From contig JAFZWE010000004.1 of the NCBI GenBank assembly GCA_017617445.1, positions 1 to 64,000 of the forward strand: a DNA stretch of 64,000 bases, in the 5' to 3' direction. The translations under genes were made by a program, and so were the position numbers. The notes beneath the pieces were generated by a model, which did not search any database, had not been told where the DNA came from, and saw only the letters and a list, made by a program, of their open reading frames with translations. Positions 9,557 through 18,998 of this stretch are shown one piece after another. Position 1 is the first letter of the stretch; the number at the start of each line of letters is the position of its first letter. The stretch comes from Bacteroidales bacterium. GTDB taxonomy: Bacteria; Bacteroidota; Bacteroidia; Bacteroidales; WCHB1-69.

Positions 9557-9565
9557 TATTTTTGC
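9557..9565 (+). promoter_or_regulatory. -7 promoter motif for kamD
   Basis: TATTTTTGC, 50 bases upstream of the kamD ATG at 9615. Confidence 0.7.
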
Positions 9566-9614
9566 CCGCTTTCCAAAAAAAAATAACATAACGCATTAAA
9601 ACCAAATAAACACA

Positions 9615-11171
9615 ATGAGAGAAAGTAAGTTAGGACTTGATTTTCAAAAAGTTGATTATGCAAAAAAATTAGCAGGCACCATTGCCACCGACGTGCAGAA
9701 TTTTGTTGACCAGTACACCACTGTCACGGTGGAACGCACTCTATGCCGATTGATTGGCATTGACGGCATTGACGAAAACGATGTTCCGCTGCCCAATGTG
9801 GTGGTCAATGAATTGCAGGAAAAAGGAGTCTTGAAGGAGGGGGTACTGTTTTATTTGGGCAATGCGATCATAGAGACGGGCAAGACCCCTCAGGAGATTG
9901 CGGAAGCGATTGCCAATGGCACATTGTCTGTCACCCAACTGAAAATCAATCCCATAGAAAAGATACAGGCTGCTGTGCAACCTTACATAGACCAATGCAT
10001 AGCGCGGATCCGCAGCAATGTGGCCCGCCGTAACGAATACTTGAGCACCATCGGTGAGGGACCGAAACCTTACCTGTACATCATTGTGGCCACGGGCAAC
10101 ATCTATGAGGATGTGGTCCAGGCGCAGGCAGGTGCACGTCAGGGGGCTGACATCATTGCGGTTATCCGCACCACTGGACAGAGCCTGCTGGACTATGTTC
10201 CCTACGGAGCGACCACCGAAGGGTTCGGCGGCACTTTCGCCACGCAAGAAAACTTCCGCATCATGCGCAAAGCGCTGGATGAGGTAGGCGAAGAGGTGGG
10301 GCGCTACATCCGCCTGTGCAACTACTGCTCAGGACTTTGCATGCCGGAAATCGCAGCCATGGGCGCTTTGGAAAGACTGGATGTCATGCTCAACGACGCG
10401 CTCTACGGCATTCTTTTCCGCGACATCAACCCGCAAAGAACGCTCATTGACCAGTACTTCTCCCGCGTCATCAACGGGTTTGCCGGTGTGATCATCAATA
10501 CCGGAGAGGACAACTACCTCACCACCGCTGATGCTGTTGAGGCTGCCCACACTGTACTGGCATCGGACCTCATCAACGAGCAGCTGGCACTGCTGGCCGG
10601 ACTGCCCGAAGAGCAGATGGGTCTGGGCCATGCCTTTGAGATGGATCCCACACTTGAGAACGGATTCCTTTTGGAACTCGCGCAGGCACAGATGACCCGC
10701 GAGATCTTCCCCAAAGCCACCCTCAAATACATGCCTCCCACCAAGTTCATGACTGGCAACATCTTCCGCGGCCATATCCAGGATGCCCTTTTCAACATCA
10801 TCGGCATCTGGACCCATCAAGGGATTCAGCTCCTCGGCATGCCGACAGAAGCCATCCACACCCCCTTCATGAGTGACCGTTACCTCTCCATTGAGAATGC
10901 ACGCTATATTTTCAGTGATATGCGGAGCATCGGAGAAGAGATGGAGTTCCGCGAAGGAGGTATCTGCCGCGAACGCGCCAAGACGGTGCTCAACAACGCC
11001 ATTGAACTGCTCCAGCAGATCGTCCAGGAAGGCTTGTTCACCGCACTTGAAAAAGGCATCTTCGGAGACGTGAAACGTCCGAAGACCGGCGGAAAAGGTT
11101 TGTCCGGCGTAGTTCTGAAGAGCGAAAACTACTTCAATCCATTCATTGAAATCATGAAAAACGGCAAATAA
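9615..11171 (+). CDS. kamD: D-lysine 5,6-aminomutase, alpha subunit
   Basis: 518 residues, the expected length for the large subunit. The protein resembles KamD end to end, starting SKLGLDFQKVDYAKKLAGTIA and including ARQGADIIAVIRTTGQSLLDYVP. With KamE it forms the adenosylcobalamin- and PLP-dependent enzyme that moves the terminal amino group of D-lysine or L-beta-lysine from C6 to C5 during lysine fermentation. In known lysine-fermenting organisms the beta gene is normally adjacent; here the next gene is an ABC permease and kamE lies 7.8 kb downstream. No other lysine-fermentation gene (kamA, kal, kdd, kce) is in the window. Confidence 0.92.
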   Translation: MRESKLGLDFQKVDYAKKLAGTIATDVQNFVDQYTTVTVERTLCRLIGIDGIDENDVPLPNVVVNELQEKGVLKEGVLFYLGNAIIETGKTPQEIAEAIANGTLSVTQLKINPIEKIQAAVQPYIDQCIARIRSNVARRNEYLSTIGEGPKPYLYIIVATGNIYEDVVQAQAGARQGADIIAVIRTTGQSLLDYVPYGATTEGFGGTFATQENFRIMRKALDEVGEEVGRYIRLCNYCSGLCMPEIAAMGALERLDVMLNDALYGILFRDINPQRTLIDQYFSRVINGFAGVIINTGEDNYLTTADAVEAAHTVLASDLINEQLALLAGLPEEQMGLGHAFEMDPTLENGFLLELAQAQMTREIFPKATLKYMPPTKFMTGNIFRGHIQDALFNIIGIWTHQGIQLLGMPTEAIHTPFMSDRYLSIENARYIFSDMRSIGEEMEFREGGICRERAKTVLNNAIELLQQIVQEGLFTALEKGIFGDVKRPKTGGKGLSGVVLKSENYFNPFIEIMKNGK

Positions 11172-11185
11172 GCCACAAGCCAGGC

Positions 11186-12292
11186 ATGATCAAGCGGAAA
11201 AACAGAAAGGAATACCGTGCGGTTTCTCTTTCAGAGCTGACATGGAAGCGTTTCAGGAAAGAGAAACAGGGGATGGTTTCCCTTGCTTTCATTGTACTTG
11301 TGATTGCCATTGCCGTACTGGGCTATCTGGTCACGCCCGACTCCACCCCCTACTGCAACCATCAGCAGCTGGAGATCGCCTTGCGTTCTCCCGGTTTCTC
11401 CGCCAAAATGCTGCAACTCAACCCGGCACAGGAGATCCCTCAATACGGCCTGTTCCACAAAATGCTTTACGGCCAACCCGACAAGTACCGCACGGTTCCC
11501 ATTGAAAGCTACCGCACTGCCGGGGATTCCGTCTATGTGCATCTCATCGATGCCTCTGGAGAGCCGGAAGTCGCCTATCACAAAAGCGAAGTCTGTAAGG
11601 ATCAGCCAGTAATCACCCGCAAATTCCTGCTGGGCACTGACCGATACGGCCGAGACGTGCTCAGCCAGTTGCTCATCGGCACCCGCATCAGTCTGGCCGT
11701 GGGCGGGATTTCCGTCCTTATTGCCCTGATTATCGGAATATTGATCGGTTCCATCGCAGGATATTTCCGGGGATGGGTGGATGATGTGCTGATGTGGTTC
11801 ATCAACGTAGTATGGTCCATTCCCACACTGCTGTTGGTCATTGCCATCAGCTTTGCGTTAGGCAAAGGGTTCTGGCAGATTTTCATGGCCATCGGTTTCA
11901 CCATGTGGGTGGATGTGGCGAGGGTAGTGCGCGGACAGATGATCAGCCTGAGGGAAAAAGAATTTGTGGAAGCTGGGAAAGCACTGGGGTATAACAGTTT
12001 CCATATCATCAGAAAACACCTTCTGCCCAATGTGGCCGGCACGGTCATTGTCATTGCCGCCTCCAATTTCTCCTCGGCCATCCTGATGGAAGCCGGCTTG
12101 AGTTTTCTGGGGCTGGGGGTACAGCCCCCCACACCTTCATGGGGCATGATGATGAAGGAAAACTACGCGTACATTGTGCTGGACAACGCCTATCTGGCCA
12201 TCATTCCAGGCATAGCCATCATGCTGCTGGTACTTGCATTCATGCTGATAGGCAATGCCTTGCGCGATGCACTCAGTGTGCGAGACCAATAG
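11186..12292 (+). CDS. ABC transporter permease, DppC/OppC family
   Basis: 368 residues. TM1 is at about 31-50, then a roughly 110-residue extracytoplasmic insertion (51-155), then the five-helix BPD_transp_1 core. The core contains LLGTDRYGRDVLSQLL ahead of TM2 and the EAA loop EAGKALGYNSFHIIRKHLLP. The C-terminus ends in LIGNALRDALSVRD, typical of the OppC family. It would form half of the channel of a di/oligopeptide or nickel importer in the inner membrane. The partner permease, ATPase and binding protein are not here. It starts 14 bases after kamD and may share its transcript. Confidence 0.88.
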   Translation: MIKRKNRKEYRAVSLSELTWKRFRKEKQGMVSLAFIVLVIAIAVLGYLVTPDSTPYCNHQQLEIALRSPGFSAKMLQLNPAQEIPQYGLFHKMLYGQPDKYRTVPIESYRTAGDSVYVHLIDASGEPEVAYHKSEVCKDQPVITRKFLLGTDRYGRDVLSQLLIGTRISLAVGGISVLIALIIGILIGSIAGYFRGWVDDVLMWFINVVWSIPTLLLVIAISFALGKGFWQIFMAIGFTMWVDVARVVRGQMISLREKEFVEAGKALGYNSFHIIRKHLLPNVAGTVIVIAASNFSSAILMEAGLSFLGLGVQPPTPSWGMMMKENYAYIVLDNAYLAIIPGIAIMLLVLAFMLIGNALRDALSVRDQ

Positions 12293-12321
12293 AACCGTCA
12301 TAAATCCATAAAAAAGAGAAG

Positions 12322-12894
12322 TTGAAAATCTACCGAAACTTTGATGAACTCCCCTCCTGCCACAACATGGTGGCCACAGTGGGCTCCTTTGACGGGGTGC
12401 ATCTCGGGCATCGCAAAATTCTGGATTATGTAAGGAAAATCGCGCAAGAAACTGGTGGACAAAGCCTTGTCATCACCTTCTCTCCCCACCCCCAACAAGT
12501 ACTGCATCCCCAGGAGGAGTTCTTCACCATCAACACATTGGAAGAGAATGCCCGACTCATTGAGCAGTCTGGAATAGATGCCCTGCTGATCCTCCCCTTC
12601 ACGCCGGCATTTTCGCAACTCTCCTTCGGACAATTCCTTCAACTGCTTTCCGAAAAGGCAGGGGTGAAAGTGATCGTCATGGGGCCCAACCACAGCTTCG
12701 GGCACAACCGGGAGGGGAATTGCAAATCCATGCAGCAAATCTGCGAACAAAACGGGATCCGCACCGTCACAATTCCGGAATTCGTGTTGGAAGACAGCCG
12801 TGTCAGATCCTCCAAGATACGCGAACACATTAAAAACAAAGAATTTACAAAAGCAGAAACCCTGTTGGGGCACAGCTACAAAAAAATTAAATAA
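12322..12894 (+). CDS. FAD synthetase (FMN adenylyltransferase) domain protein lacking the riboflavin kinase domain
   Basis: 190 residues from a TTG start; no ATG precedes the conserved KIYRNFDELP lead-in. The nucleotidyltransferase fold of RibF is complete: VATVGSFDGVHLGHRKIL with the HxGH motif at residues 27-30, LPFTPAFSQLS, and SSKIREHI near 163-168. Normal bifunctional RibF proteins are about 310 residues with a C-terminal riboflavin kinase; here the chain stops at GHSYKKIK, exactly where the linker to the kinase would begin. No remnant of the kinase follows in any frame before the next promoter. It likely adenylylates FMN to FAD, or a related substrate. It follows the ABC permease by 29 bases. 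Confidence 0.8.
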   Translation: MKIYRNFDELPSCHNMVATVGSFDGVHLGHRKILDYVRKIAQETGGQSLVITFSPHPQQVLHPQEEFFTINTLEENARLIEQSGIDALLILPFTPAFSQLSFGQFLQLLSEKAGVKVIVMGPNHSFGHNREGNCKSMQQICEQNGIRTVTIPEFVLEDSRVRSSKIREHIKNKEFTKAETLLGHSYKKIK

Positions 12895-12921
12895 GCCGTC
12901 CCCCATCTCAAAAAAATTTAG

Positions 12922-12930
12922 TACTTTTGC
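12922..12930 (+). promoter_or_regulatory. -7 promoter motif for the PpiD-like foldase operon
   Basis: TACTTTTGC, 56 bases upstream of the ATG at 12987. Confidence 0.65.
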
Positions 12931-12986
12931 GCCCTAAATTTTGTATAGTAAATAACTAAATAATTTTCAAAAAACAAAGAAAGAAT

Positions 12987-15497
12987 ATGGCAGCAATCGG
13001 CAAGATCCGCAAGCACGGAGTAGCATTAATGATCATCATCGGTATTGCACTTTTGGCATTCATCGTGGGGGACTTCACACAGATCATCCCCTCCATCTCC
13101 AACAAATACACCATCGTACGGGTGGGCTCCACCAAAATCAAAGCCTCACAGGGCCAGAACCAGTACGACATCTATTACCGTCAGAATGTTCAGCTTTATC
13201 GCTGGATGGCTCCCAACTGGGACCAGAACGGGGATGACTTTGATGAATTCATCCACGATATGACCTGGAGCCAGATCAAACAGGAAACCCTGCTTGACAA
13301 AGAGTTGAAGAGTGTCGGTTTGGCATTCACCAAAGAAATGAAAGAGAACGTCATCACCAAGTTGGTCAATTGCCTCAAACAAGGCTACACCAATGAAGCT
13401 GAATACAACCTGTTCGTAGTAGCCAGCCGCATGGTGGAAAATGGCGTGCCCGTACAACAGGTCATCGCCTTCTTCCAGAACATTGAGGATTACAAAGAAA
13501 GCAACCCTGATCTGTACAACGTTTACGAAGCAATTCAAAGACAAGCGATTCTGGCCGCCAAAGCCAACACCTATTTCGGCATGGCCAACAACGGCATCTA
13601 CTTCTCCCAAAAGCTGTTGGCACAGATGGAGAAAGACAACGTTGAAACCAATGCCACTATCGCAGCCATCAACCTGAACGACCCCGCTTTTGACAAGCTC
13701 ACTTTTGACATCAGCGATAAAGAGGCCAAGCAATACTTCAAAGAGCACAAAGACCGTTACACCCTGCGTCAAACCGTCAAGGACATTGACCTGGTGTACT
13801 TCCCCGTGGACGCCACTCCCGAAGACATTGCCGCAGCCAATGCCAAGGCCAACGAATTCTTCACGGACCTCACCAACAGCAACAGCATCGCGGAATTCAC
13901 ACAAAGCAAAAGAAGAATTGAGAACACTGACATGGTTTACTCCATGAAAGATGCCCGCAACAAGAGCCCCTACATCTACAACAACAAGACTGCCTTCTTC
14001 ACCCAGACTGACACCCTGCTCTATCTCAAGCCCGGTGAAAGCGCATTCCAGAAACTGCATCTCCTGAACCGTTCCACCTCTTACGTACAACCCATGGATC
14101 CCGTGCTGGATTCTCTGCTGCACCCTGCCACCATCACTGAAAGCAACGCCTTCATCGCTCCGAGAGCCAACCAGACCAATGACTTCATCTATTTCGGACA
14201 AGTAAGAGACCTGCAACTCCGTCCTGACTCCATCCAATATACTTTCCTCGCCTTTGACTACAAAACCGACAACAACAAGGACGCCATCTATACCAAAGAG
14301 AGAGCCCGCGCCATCGCCGACAGTTTGAAACTCCTCATTGACGGGGATTCCACTGCCATGTTCAACCACTTAGCCACTTACGGACCGAAAGACAAAGACG
14401 GCAAGATTGACACCACCCGTCGCACAGAATGGATGATCGATTTCCCGCAGGACACCATCACCTACAATCTTTTCAACCACATGATCATCGCCAGCAAAAA
14501 TGAATGCTGTATAGAGGAAATGGAAGGTCGCATCGCCCTGGTGCAGGTACTGGACAAAACCGAACCCATACTGAAGAGCCAGTATGTGCTGTTCCCCGTC
14601 CCGATGGCTCCCTCTGCCGCCACTACAAAGTCTATCGCACAACAAGCCACCAACCTGGCCACCTCCAGCGAGAATGTGGACGACATGAATGCCAAGGCCA
14701 AAAAACTCAGCAACGCACAAATCATCAATGCCACTGACATCACCGGAATGCGCGGTACCATTAGCATCAACAACCAGGTCGCCCTTCATTGCCGCCAAGC
14801 CATCAGCTGGGCCTACAATGAAGACAAGAATGCCGACAACGAACCTGGAAAAGTCTCCAGCGTTTTCTTCAAAGGGAAACTCGTGGCTGACATCAGCTCC
14901 CAGATGAGCGGACGCCAAAACACCGTTATTTGCGATGCCTACATCGTAGCTGGTGTGAGAGCCCATATTGAAATCAAGGATCCCGACTTCAAGATGATCA
15001 AAGACCGCGTCATCAGAGACATGAAGGCAGAGAAAAAGAAAGAAGCTGTGGAAGCCCAGTTGAAGAAAGAGCTCAATGGCACAAACCTTGAAGAACTGGC
15101 AACAAAATACAACAGCATGGCGCAAAAAACAAATATCCATTTCTCAGAATACCAGAACTACGAAAGCAGTCTGGTGGGCAAGCTCTCCACACTGAAAGCA
15201 GGCAGCAGCGCCGTGGTCAGCGGAGACCAAATGGTCTATTTGGTGAAAGTGGAAAACATCAACACCGAATACAAACATCCCGCCGGAAACCAAGCCTACA
15301 ACTACTTCGCACACCAAACCGCACTGAACAAATATGTGGCTGCCTTCGGCCAATATAACATGTACACCCAGTCAATGAACGTCAACTACCCCATCTACTC
15401 CATCGTACCGCAACTTGCTTACAATGACATTGAAGACAACACCAAGATTCTTGACAAGAGACACAATTTCTACGGTAACACCAACAGCAACCGATGA
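12987..15497 (+). CDS. PpiD-like peptidyl-prolyl isomerase/chaperone (SurA_N type)
   Basis: 836 residues. One N-terminal membrane anchor (about residues 12-31, VALMIIIGIALLAFIVGDFT) is followed by a very large periplasmic part. The region VGSTKIKASQGQNQYDIYYR is the start of a SurA-like N-terminal domain. The middle part (about 255-350) and the following segment (about 400-530) resemble parvulin-type PPIase units, although sequence divergence prevents a firm domain count. The family assists folding of outer-membrane and secreted proteins. The length is somewhat greater than the roughly 700 residues that I regard as usual for Bacteroidota PpiD. Its TGA overlaps the ATG of the next gene by 4 bases. 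Confidence 0.75.
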   Translation: MAAIGKIRKHGVALMIIIGIALLAFIVGDFTQIIPSISNKYTIVRVGSTKIKASQGQNQYDIYYRQNVQLYRWMAPNWDQNGDDFDEFIHDMTWSQIKQETLLDKELKSVGLAFTKEMKENVITKLVNCLKQGYTNEAEYNLFVVASRMVENGVPVQQVIAFFQNIEDYKESNPDLYNVYEAIQRQAILAAKANTYFGMANNGIYFSQKLLAQMEKDNVETNATIAAINLNDPAFDKLTFDISDKEAKQYFKEHKDRYTLRQTVKDIDLVYFPVDATPEDIAAANAKANEFFTDLTNSNSIAEFTQSKRRIENTDMVYSMKDARNKSPYIYNNKTAFFTQTDTLLYLKPGESAFQKLHLLNRSTSYVQPMDPVLDSLLHPATITESNAFIAPRANQTNDFIYFGQVRDLQLRPDSIQYTFLAFDYKTDNNKDAIYTKERARAIADSLKLLIDGDSTAMFNHLATYGPKDKDGKIDTTRRTEWMIDFPQDTITYNLFNHMIIASKNECCIEEMEGRIALVQVLDKTEPILKSQYVLFPVPMAPSAATTKSIAQQATNLATSSENVDDMNAKAKKLSNAQIINATDITGMRGTISINNQVALHCRQAISWAYNEDKNADNEPGKVSSVFFKGKLVADISSQMSGRQNTVICDAYIVAGVRAHIEIKDPDFKMIKDRVIRDMKAEKKKEAVEAQLKKELNGTNLEELATKYNSMAQKTNIHFSEYQNYESSLVGKLSTLKAGSSAVVSGDQMVYLVKVENINTEYKHPAGNQAYNYFAHQTALNKYVAAFGQYNMYTQSMNVNYPIYSIVPQLAYNDIEDNTKILDKRHNFYGNTNSNR

Positions 15498-16435
15498 TCA
15501 AAAAGAAATTCGTTACAATATTAAAATGGGGAGCCCTGCTTGGAGCAGGGCTTTCTCTCATTAAACTGCTGAGTTTCTGCGGAGAAAAAGTCAGCTACAA
15601 TTTCGGTCCTGTATCAGACCTGTTAATGGTGGTGCTATGCGTGCTCCTGATATACATGGGCATCCGGGAAATCCGGGACCGGTATCAGGATGGCGTCATC
15701 CGCTTCACCCGCGCTTTTGCCATTGGCACTGGCATTGTAGCCGTAGCCTATCTTGTGGTATCCCTGTACATGATGCTCCACTTCAATGTAATTCAACCAG
15801 ATGGGGTGGACCAGATCAACACCAAGAACATTGAAAAGAAAAAGAGCTCCATTCTGGCAGACACCCTGACCGATGCAGAACTGACACAATACATACAGGA
15901 TATCCGCAAAAGCACAGCAGACCGAATTATCCAGGTATGCGAGACCGATAGCGCACAAAACGCCAACCTGGCCGGAGCCAACAAAATCATTAACCTGTTT
16001 GAAACGAGGATACAAGGCCTGAAGAAAGAAAAGAAAACTGACTTCCCGTCAGTTTTCCAGCTGGACACCTTTGATGTTTGGTCCGTCAAGATGTTGAGAT
16101 TCTGCTCCATTGAATTCATTCCAGACAGCACCGTTGACTCCATGGCCATTGCGGCTGTACGGTATGTTGCCGACAGCGCCTATCCCGAACCCGCTGCGGA
16201 CAAGCGCCTTCATGAAGCGATGCCCCAGATTCCGCAGTTCACCAGCAAGAACGGAGCCGCTTTCATCACCTCCTTTCCCGTGCTTTTGTACGGCATATTG
16301 CTCAACATATTTGTCGCCCTCTACCTTTACAGGAAAGAGAAGCGAGTTTGTCCGGCAGAAGAAACTCCGGAAGAGCCGGACACTGAAATGAATCAAGAAA
16401 ACACTGCTGGGGACGAAGAACAGAACCCTGCATAA
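15494..16435 (+). CDS. DUF4199 membrane protein
   Basis: 313 residues with hydrophobic segments at about 10-30, 35-55, 72-95 and 262-282, and an acidic C-terminal tail rich in Glu/Pro. The N-terminal arrangement (GALLGAGLSLIKLL, then LLIYMGIREIRDRYQDGVIRFTRA) is the DUF4199 pattern common in Bacteroidota. The function is unknown. It overlaps the PpiD-like gene by 4 bases and is followed 10 bases later by a GT2 glycosyltransferase, a pairing often seen in this phylum, so translational coupling and a cell-envelope role are likely. Confidence 0.75.
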   Translation: MIKKKFVTILKWGALLGAGLSLIKLLSFCGEKVSYNFGPVSDLLMVVLCVLLIYMGIREIRDRYQDGVIRFTRAFAIGTGIVAVAYLVVSLYMMLHFNVIQPDGVDQINTKNIEKKKSSILADTLTDAELTQYIQDIRKSTADRIIQVCETDSAQNANLAGANKIINLFETRIQGLKKEKKTDFPSVFQLDTFDVWSVKMLRFCSIEFIPDSTVDSMAIAAVRYVADSAYPEPAADKRLHEAMPQIPQFTSKNGAAFITSFPVLLYGILLNIFVALYLYRKEKRVCPAEETPEEPDTEMNQENTAGDEEQNPA

Positions 16436-16445
16436 AACACCAGCT

Positions 16446-17399
16446 ATGAACCTTTCCATCATCATCCCCTCTTACAATGAAGAGGAATCCCTTCCCGAAC
16501 TGATTGCGTGGATTGACCGCGTGGCACAAGCGAACCAGTTCACCTACGAGGCCATCATTGTGGACGACGGTTCCACCGACAAGACCTGGCAGGTGGCAGA
16601 AGAACTGCACGAAAAGAATCCGAATGTCAAGGGCGTGAAATTCCGCAGGAACTACGGAAAATCCGCTGCCCTCAACACCGCCTTCGGCATGTGCGAGGGC
16701 GATGTGGTCATCACCATGGACGCGGATTTGCAGGACAGCCCGGATGAAATCCCTGAACTCTACCGAATGATCACAGAAGAGGGATACGATCTGGTTTCCG
16801 GATGGAAAAAGAAGAGATACGACAACGTTTTCCTCAAAAACATCCCTTCCAAATTTTTCAACTGGACCACACAAAGAGTGTCAGGCATCAAGTTACACGA
16901 CTTCAACTGCGGACTGAAAGCCTACCGCAAGGACGTGGTCAAGAACATCGAGATTTACAGTGAGATGCACCGCTATATTCCAGTCATCGCCAAATGGGCG
17001 GGATTTACCCGTATCGGGGAAAAAGTGGTGATCCACCAGAAAAGAAAATACGGGGTTTCCAAGTTCGGATGGAACCGTTTTGTCAACGGTTATCTGGACC
17101 TGATGACCCTCACCTTCACCAACAAGTTCAAGAAGCAGCCGATGCACTTTTTCGGACTTTGGGGAAGTGTTTCCTTTTTCATCGGCCTCATCATCGCCAT
17201 GATATTGATCATCAAGAAACTGGTGTTGCAGCACAGCGGTGCATTTTACCGTGCGGTAACAGACCAGCCGCTCTTCTACCTCGCGCTACTGGCCGTCATC
17301 ATCGGATGTCAGCTGTTCCTGGCGGGATTTCTCGGCGAACTCATCACAGGTTATTCCAACAACCGGGACAAATACCTCATTGAGAAAACCATAAAATAA
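16446..17399 (+). CDS. Family 2 glycosyltransferase with C-terminal membrane helices
   Basis: 317 residues. The GT-A fold covers about 1-225, with [16 protein letters not shown] at the start, [12 protein letters not shown] and the DAD metal-binding motif in [16 protein letters not shown]. Two transmembrane helices follow (about 237-258 and 275-300). This is the architecture of polyprenyl-phosphate sugar transferases (dolichyl-phosphate mannose synthase or GtrB-like), which load a sugar onto undecaprenyl phosphate at the inner membrane. The sugar is unknown. It probably belongs to the operon that starts at 12987. Confidence 0.88.
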   Translation: MNLSIIIPSYNEEESLPELIAWIDRVAQANQFTYEAIIVDDGSTDKTWQVAEELHEKNPNVKGVKFRRNYGKSAALNTAFGMCEGDVVITMDADLQDSPDEIPELYRMITEEGYDLVSGWKKKRYDNVFLKNIPSKFFNWTTQRVSGIKLHDFNCGLKAYRKDVVKNIEIYSEMHRYIPVIAKWAGFTRIGEKVVIHQKRKYGVSKFGWNRFVNGYLDLMTLTFTNKFKKQPMHFFGLWGSVSFFIGLIIAMILIIKKLVLQHSGAFYRAVTDQPLFYLALLAVIIGCQLFLAGFLGELITGYSNNRDKYLIEKTIK

Positions 17400-17413
17400 C
17401 CCTTTTCTACATC

Positions 17414-18235
17414 ATGGAAGGATATTTATACAGAGACGTCAACAAAGTGACGACCAATATCTTGCAGCGCATGCGCAATGAAAATGAAAAAATTGCGATG
17501 CTGACGGCCTACGACTATTCGCTGGCCAAATTATTGGACATGGCTAAAATCGACGTCATACTGGTGGGTGATTCTGCCGCCAACGTGATGGCCGGCCACA
17601 AAACCACACTTCCCATCACATTGGACGAGATGATCTACCATGCCTCTTCCGTAGTGCGAGCGGTGGAACGTGCTTTGGTGGTGGTGGACATGCCCTTCGG
17701 CACTTACCAAGGGAATTCCAAGGAAGCCCTCCACTCTGCCATCCGCATCATGAAGGAATCGGGAGCGGATGCCGTGAAACTGGAAGGTGGCGAAGAGGTC
17801 CATGAATCCATTGAACGCATCCTTTGCGCTGGCATTCCGGTCATGGGCCATCTCGGCCTCACCCCACAATCCATCAACAAGTTCGGCACGTATGCCGTCC
17901 GCGCCACCGAGGAGGAAGAGGCCGAAAAACTACTACACAATGCCCTGCTGCTGGAAAAGTATGGCTGTTTTTCCATCGTGCTGGAAAAAATCCCTGCGGA
18001 TGTAGCCAAAAAAGTGACAGAGTCCGTTAGCGTGCCCACCATCGGCATCGGTGCCGGATCAGCCACCAGCGGACAGGTGCTCGTGCTGCATGACATGCTG
18101 GGCATCACCCGGCAGTTCTCCCCCCGTTTCCTGCGCCGTTACCATAACCTGAGCGAGGAAATCATCCGCGCCGTCGGCAATTACATCGAAGATGTGAAAA
18201 ACGTCGATTTCCCCAACGAAAAAGAACAGTATTGA
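17414..18235 (+). CDS. panB: 3-methyl-2-oxobutanoate hydroxymethyltransferase
   Basis: 273 residues, normal length. Signatures include [40 protein letters not shown] (metal and ketopantoate binding), AVKLEGGEE and [16 protein letters not shown]. PanB adds a hydroxymethyl group from methylene-tetrahydrofolate to alpha-ketoisovalerate, the first committed step of pantothenate (CoA) synthesis, in the cytoplasm. panC and panD are not in the window. The stop codon overlaps the start of the pseudouridine synthase gene by one base (TGATG). Confidence 0.95.
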   Translation: MEGYLYRDVNKVTTNILQRMRNENEKIAMLTAYDYSLAKLLDMAKIDVILVGDSAANVMAGHKTTLPITLDEMIYHASSVVRAVERALVVVDMPFGTYQGNSKEALHSAIRIMKESGADAVKLEGGEEVHESIERILCAGIPVMGHLGLTPQSINKFGTYAVRATEEEEAEKLLHNALLLEKYGCFSIVLEKIPADVAKKVTESVSVPTIGIGAGSATSGQVLVLHDMLGITRQFSPRFLRRYHNLSEEIIRAVGNYIEDVKNVDFPNEKEQY

Positions 18236-18912
18236 TGGAGCTCGCGGACCGCATCCTTTACGAGGACAACCATTTGATTATCATCAACAAGCTGGCGGGC
18301 GAAATCGTACAGGGCGACAAAACCGGAGACATCCCCTTAGTGGATTCCGTCAAATCATATCTGAAAGAAAAATATAACAAGCCCGGGAATGTGTTCTGCG
18401 GCCTGGTTCACCGTATTGACCGGCCGGTCAGCGGAGCTGTCATCTTTGCCAAGACCTCCAAAGCCCTTTCCAGAATGAATGACATTGTGAAAGAACGCAA
18501 GATTGTGAAAACCTATCTGGCTTTGGTTGAGGGATTCCCTGAAAAGGAAGAACAACTGCTGGTACACTTCCTTTACCGGAATGAAAAAAACAACAAGACG
18601 TATGTTTCCCCCACAGAAAAACCGGGGTATGTCAGGGCGGAACTGGGCTACCATGTGATTCGTAAACTCACCCACTATACCCTGTTGGAAGTGGATCTGC
18701 ACACTGGACGGCATCACCAGATACGCGCACAACTTTCCGCCAACGGCACCGCCATCAAAGGAGACCTCAAATACGGGGCACGGCGCTCCAACCCTGACGG
18801 ATCCATTTCGCTGCACTCGTACCGGCTCGCCTTTGACCATCCGGTCTCCCACCAGCACTTGTGCATTTCAGCCCCTCCATCCGGAGAAATGCTCAAAATG
18901 CTAAATCTATAA
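18235..18912 (+). CDS. RluA-family pseudouridine synthase
   Basis: 225 residues from the ATG at 18235; the TTG one codon earlier would also be in frame but the TGATG overlap with panB favours the ATG. The catalytic motif is GLVHRIDRPVSGAVIFAKTS, with the conserved Asp in HRID, followed later by LLEVDLHTGRHHQIRAQL. There is no N-terminal S4 domain. It isomerises specific uridines of rRNA or tRNA; the target position cannot be inferred. Confidence 0.9.
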   Translation: MELADRILYEDNHLIIINKLAGEIVQGDKTGDIPLVDSVKSYLKEKYNKPGNVFCGLVHRIDRPVSGAVIFAKTSKALSRMNDIVKERKIVKTYLALVEGFPEKEEQLLVHFLYRNEKNNKTYVSPTEKPGYVRAELGYHVIRKLTHYTLLEVDLHTGRHHQIRAQLSANGTAIKGDLKYGARRSNPDGSISLHSYRLAFDHPVSHQHLCISAPPSGEMLKMLNL

Positions 18913-18949
18913 CTTTTCAACACTGTTTTCGTGAATCAGGAAAAAATTG

Positions 18950-18958
18950 TATTTTTGC
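18950..18958 (+). promoter_or_regulatory. -7 promoter motif for kamE
   Basis: TATTTTTGC, 41 bases upstream of the kamE ATG. It means kamE can be transcribed independently of kamD. Confidence 0.7.
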
Positions 18959-18998
18959 AGCTTGTAAAAAATAAATAGGAAAACCAAAATAGACAGAT

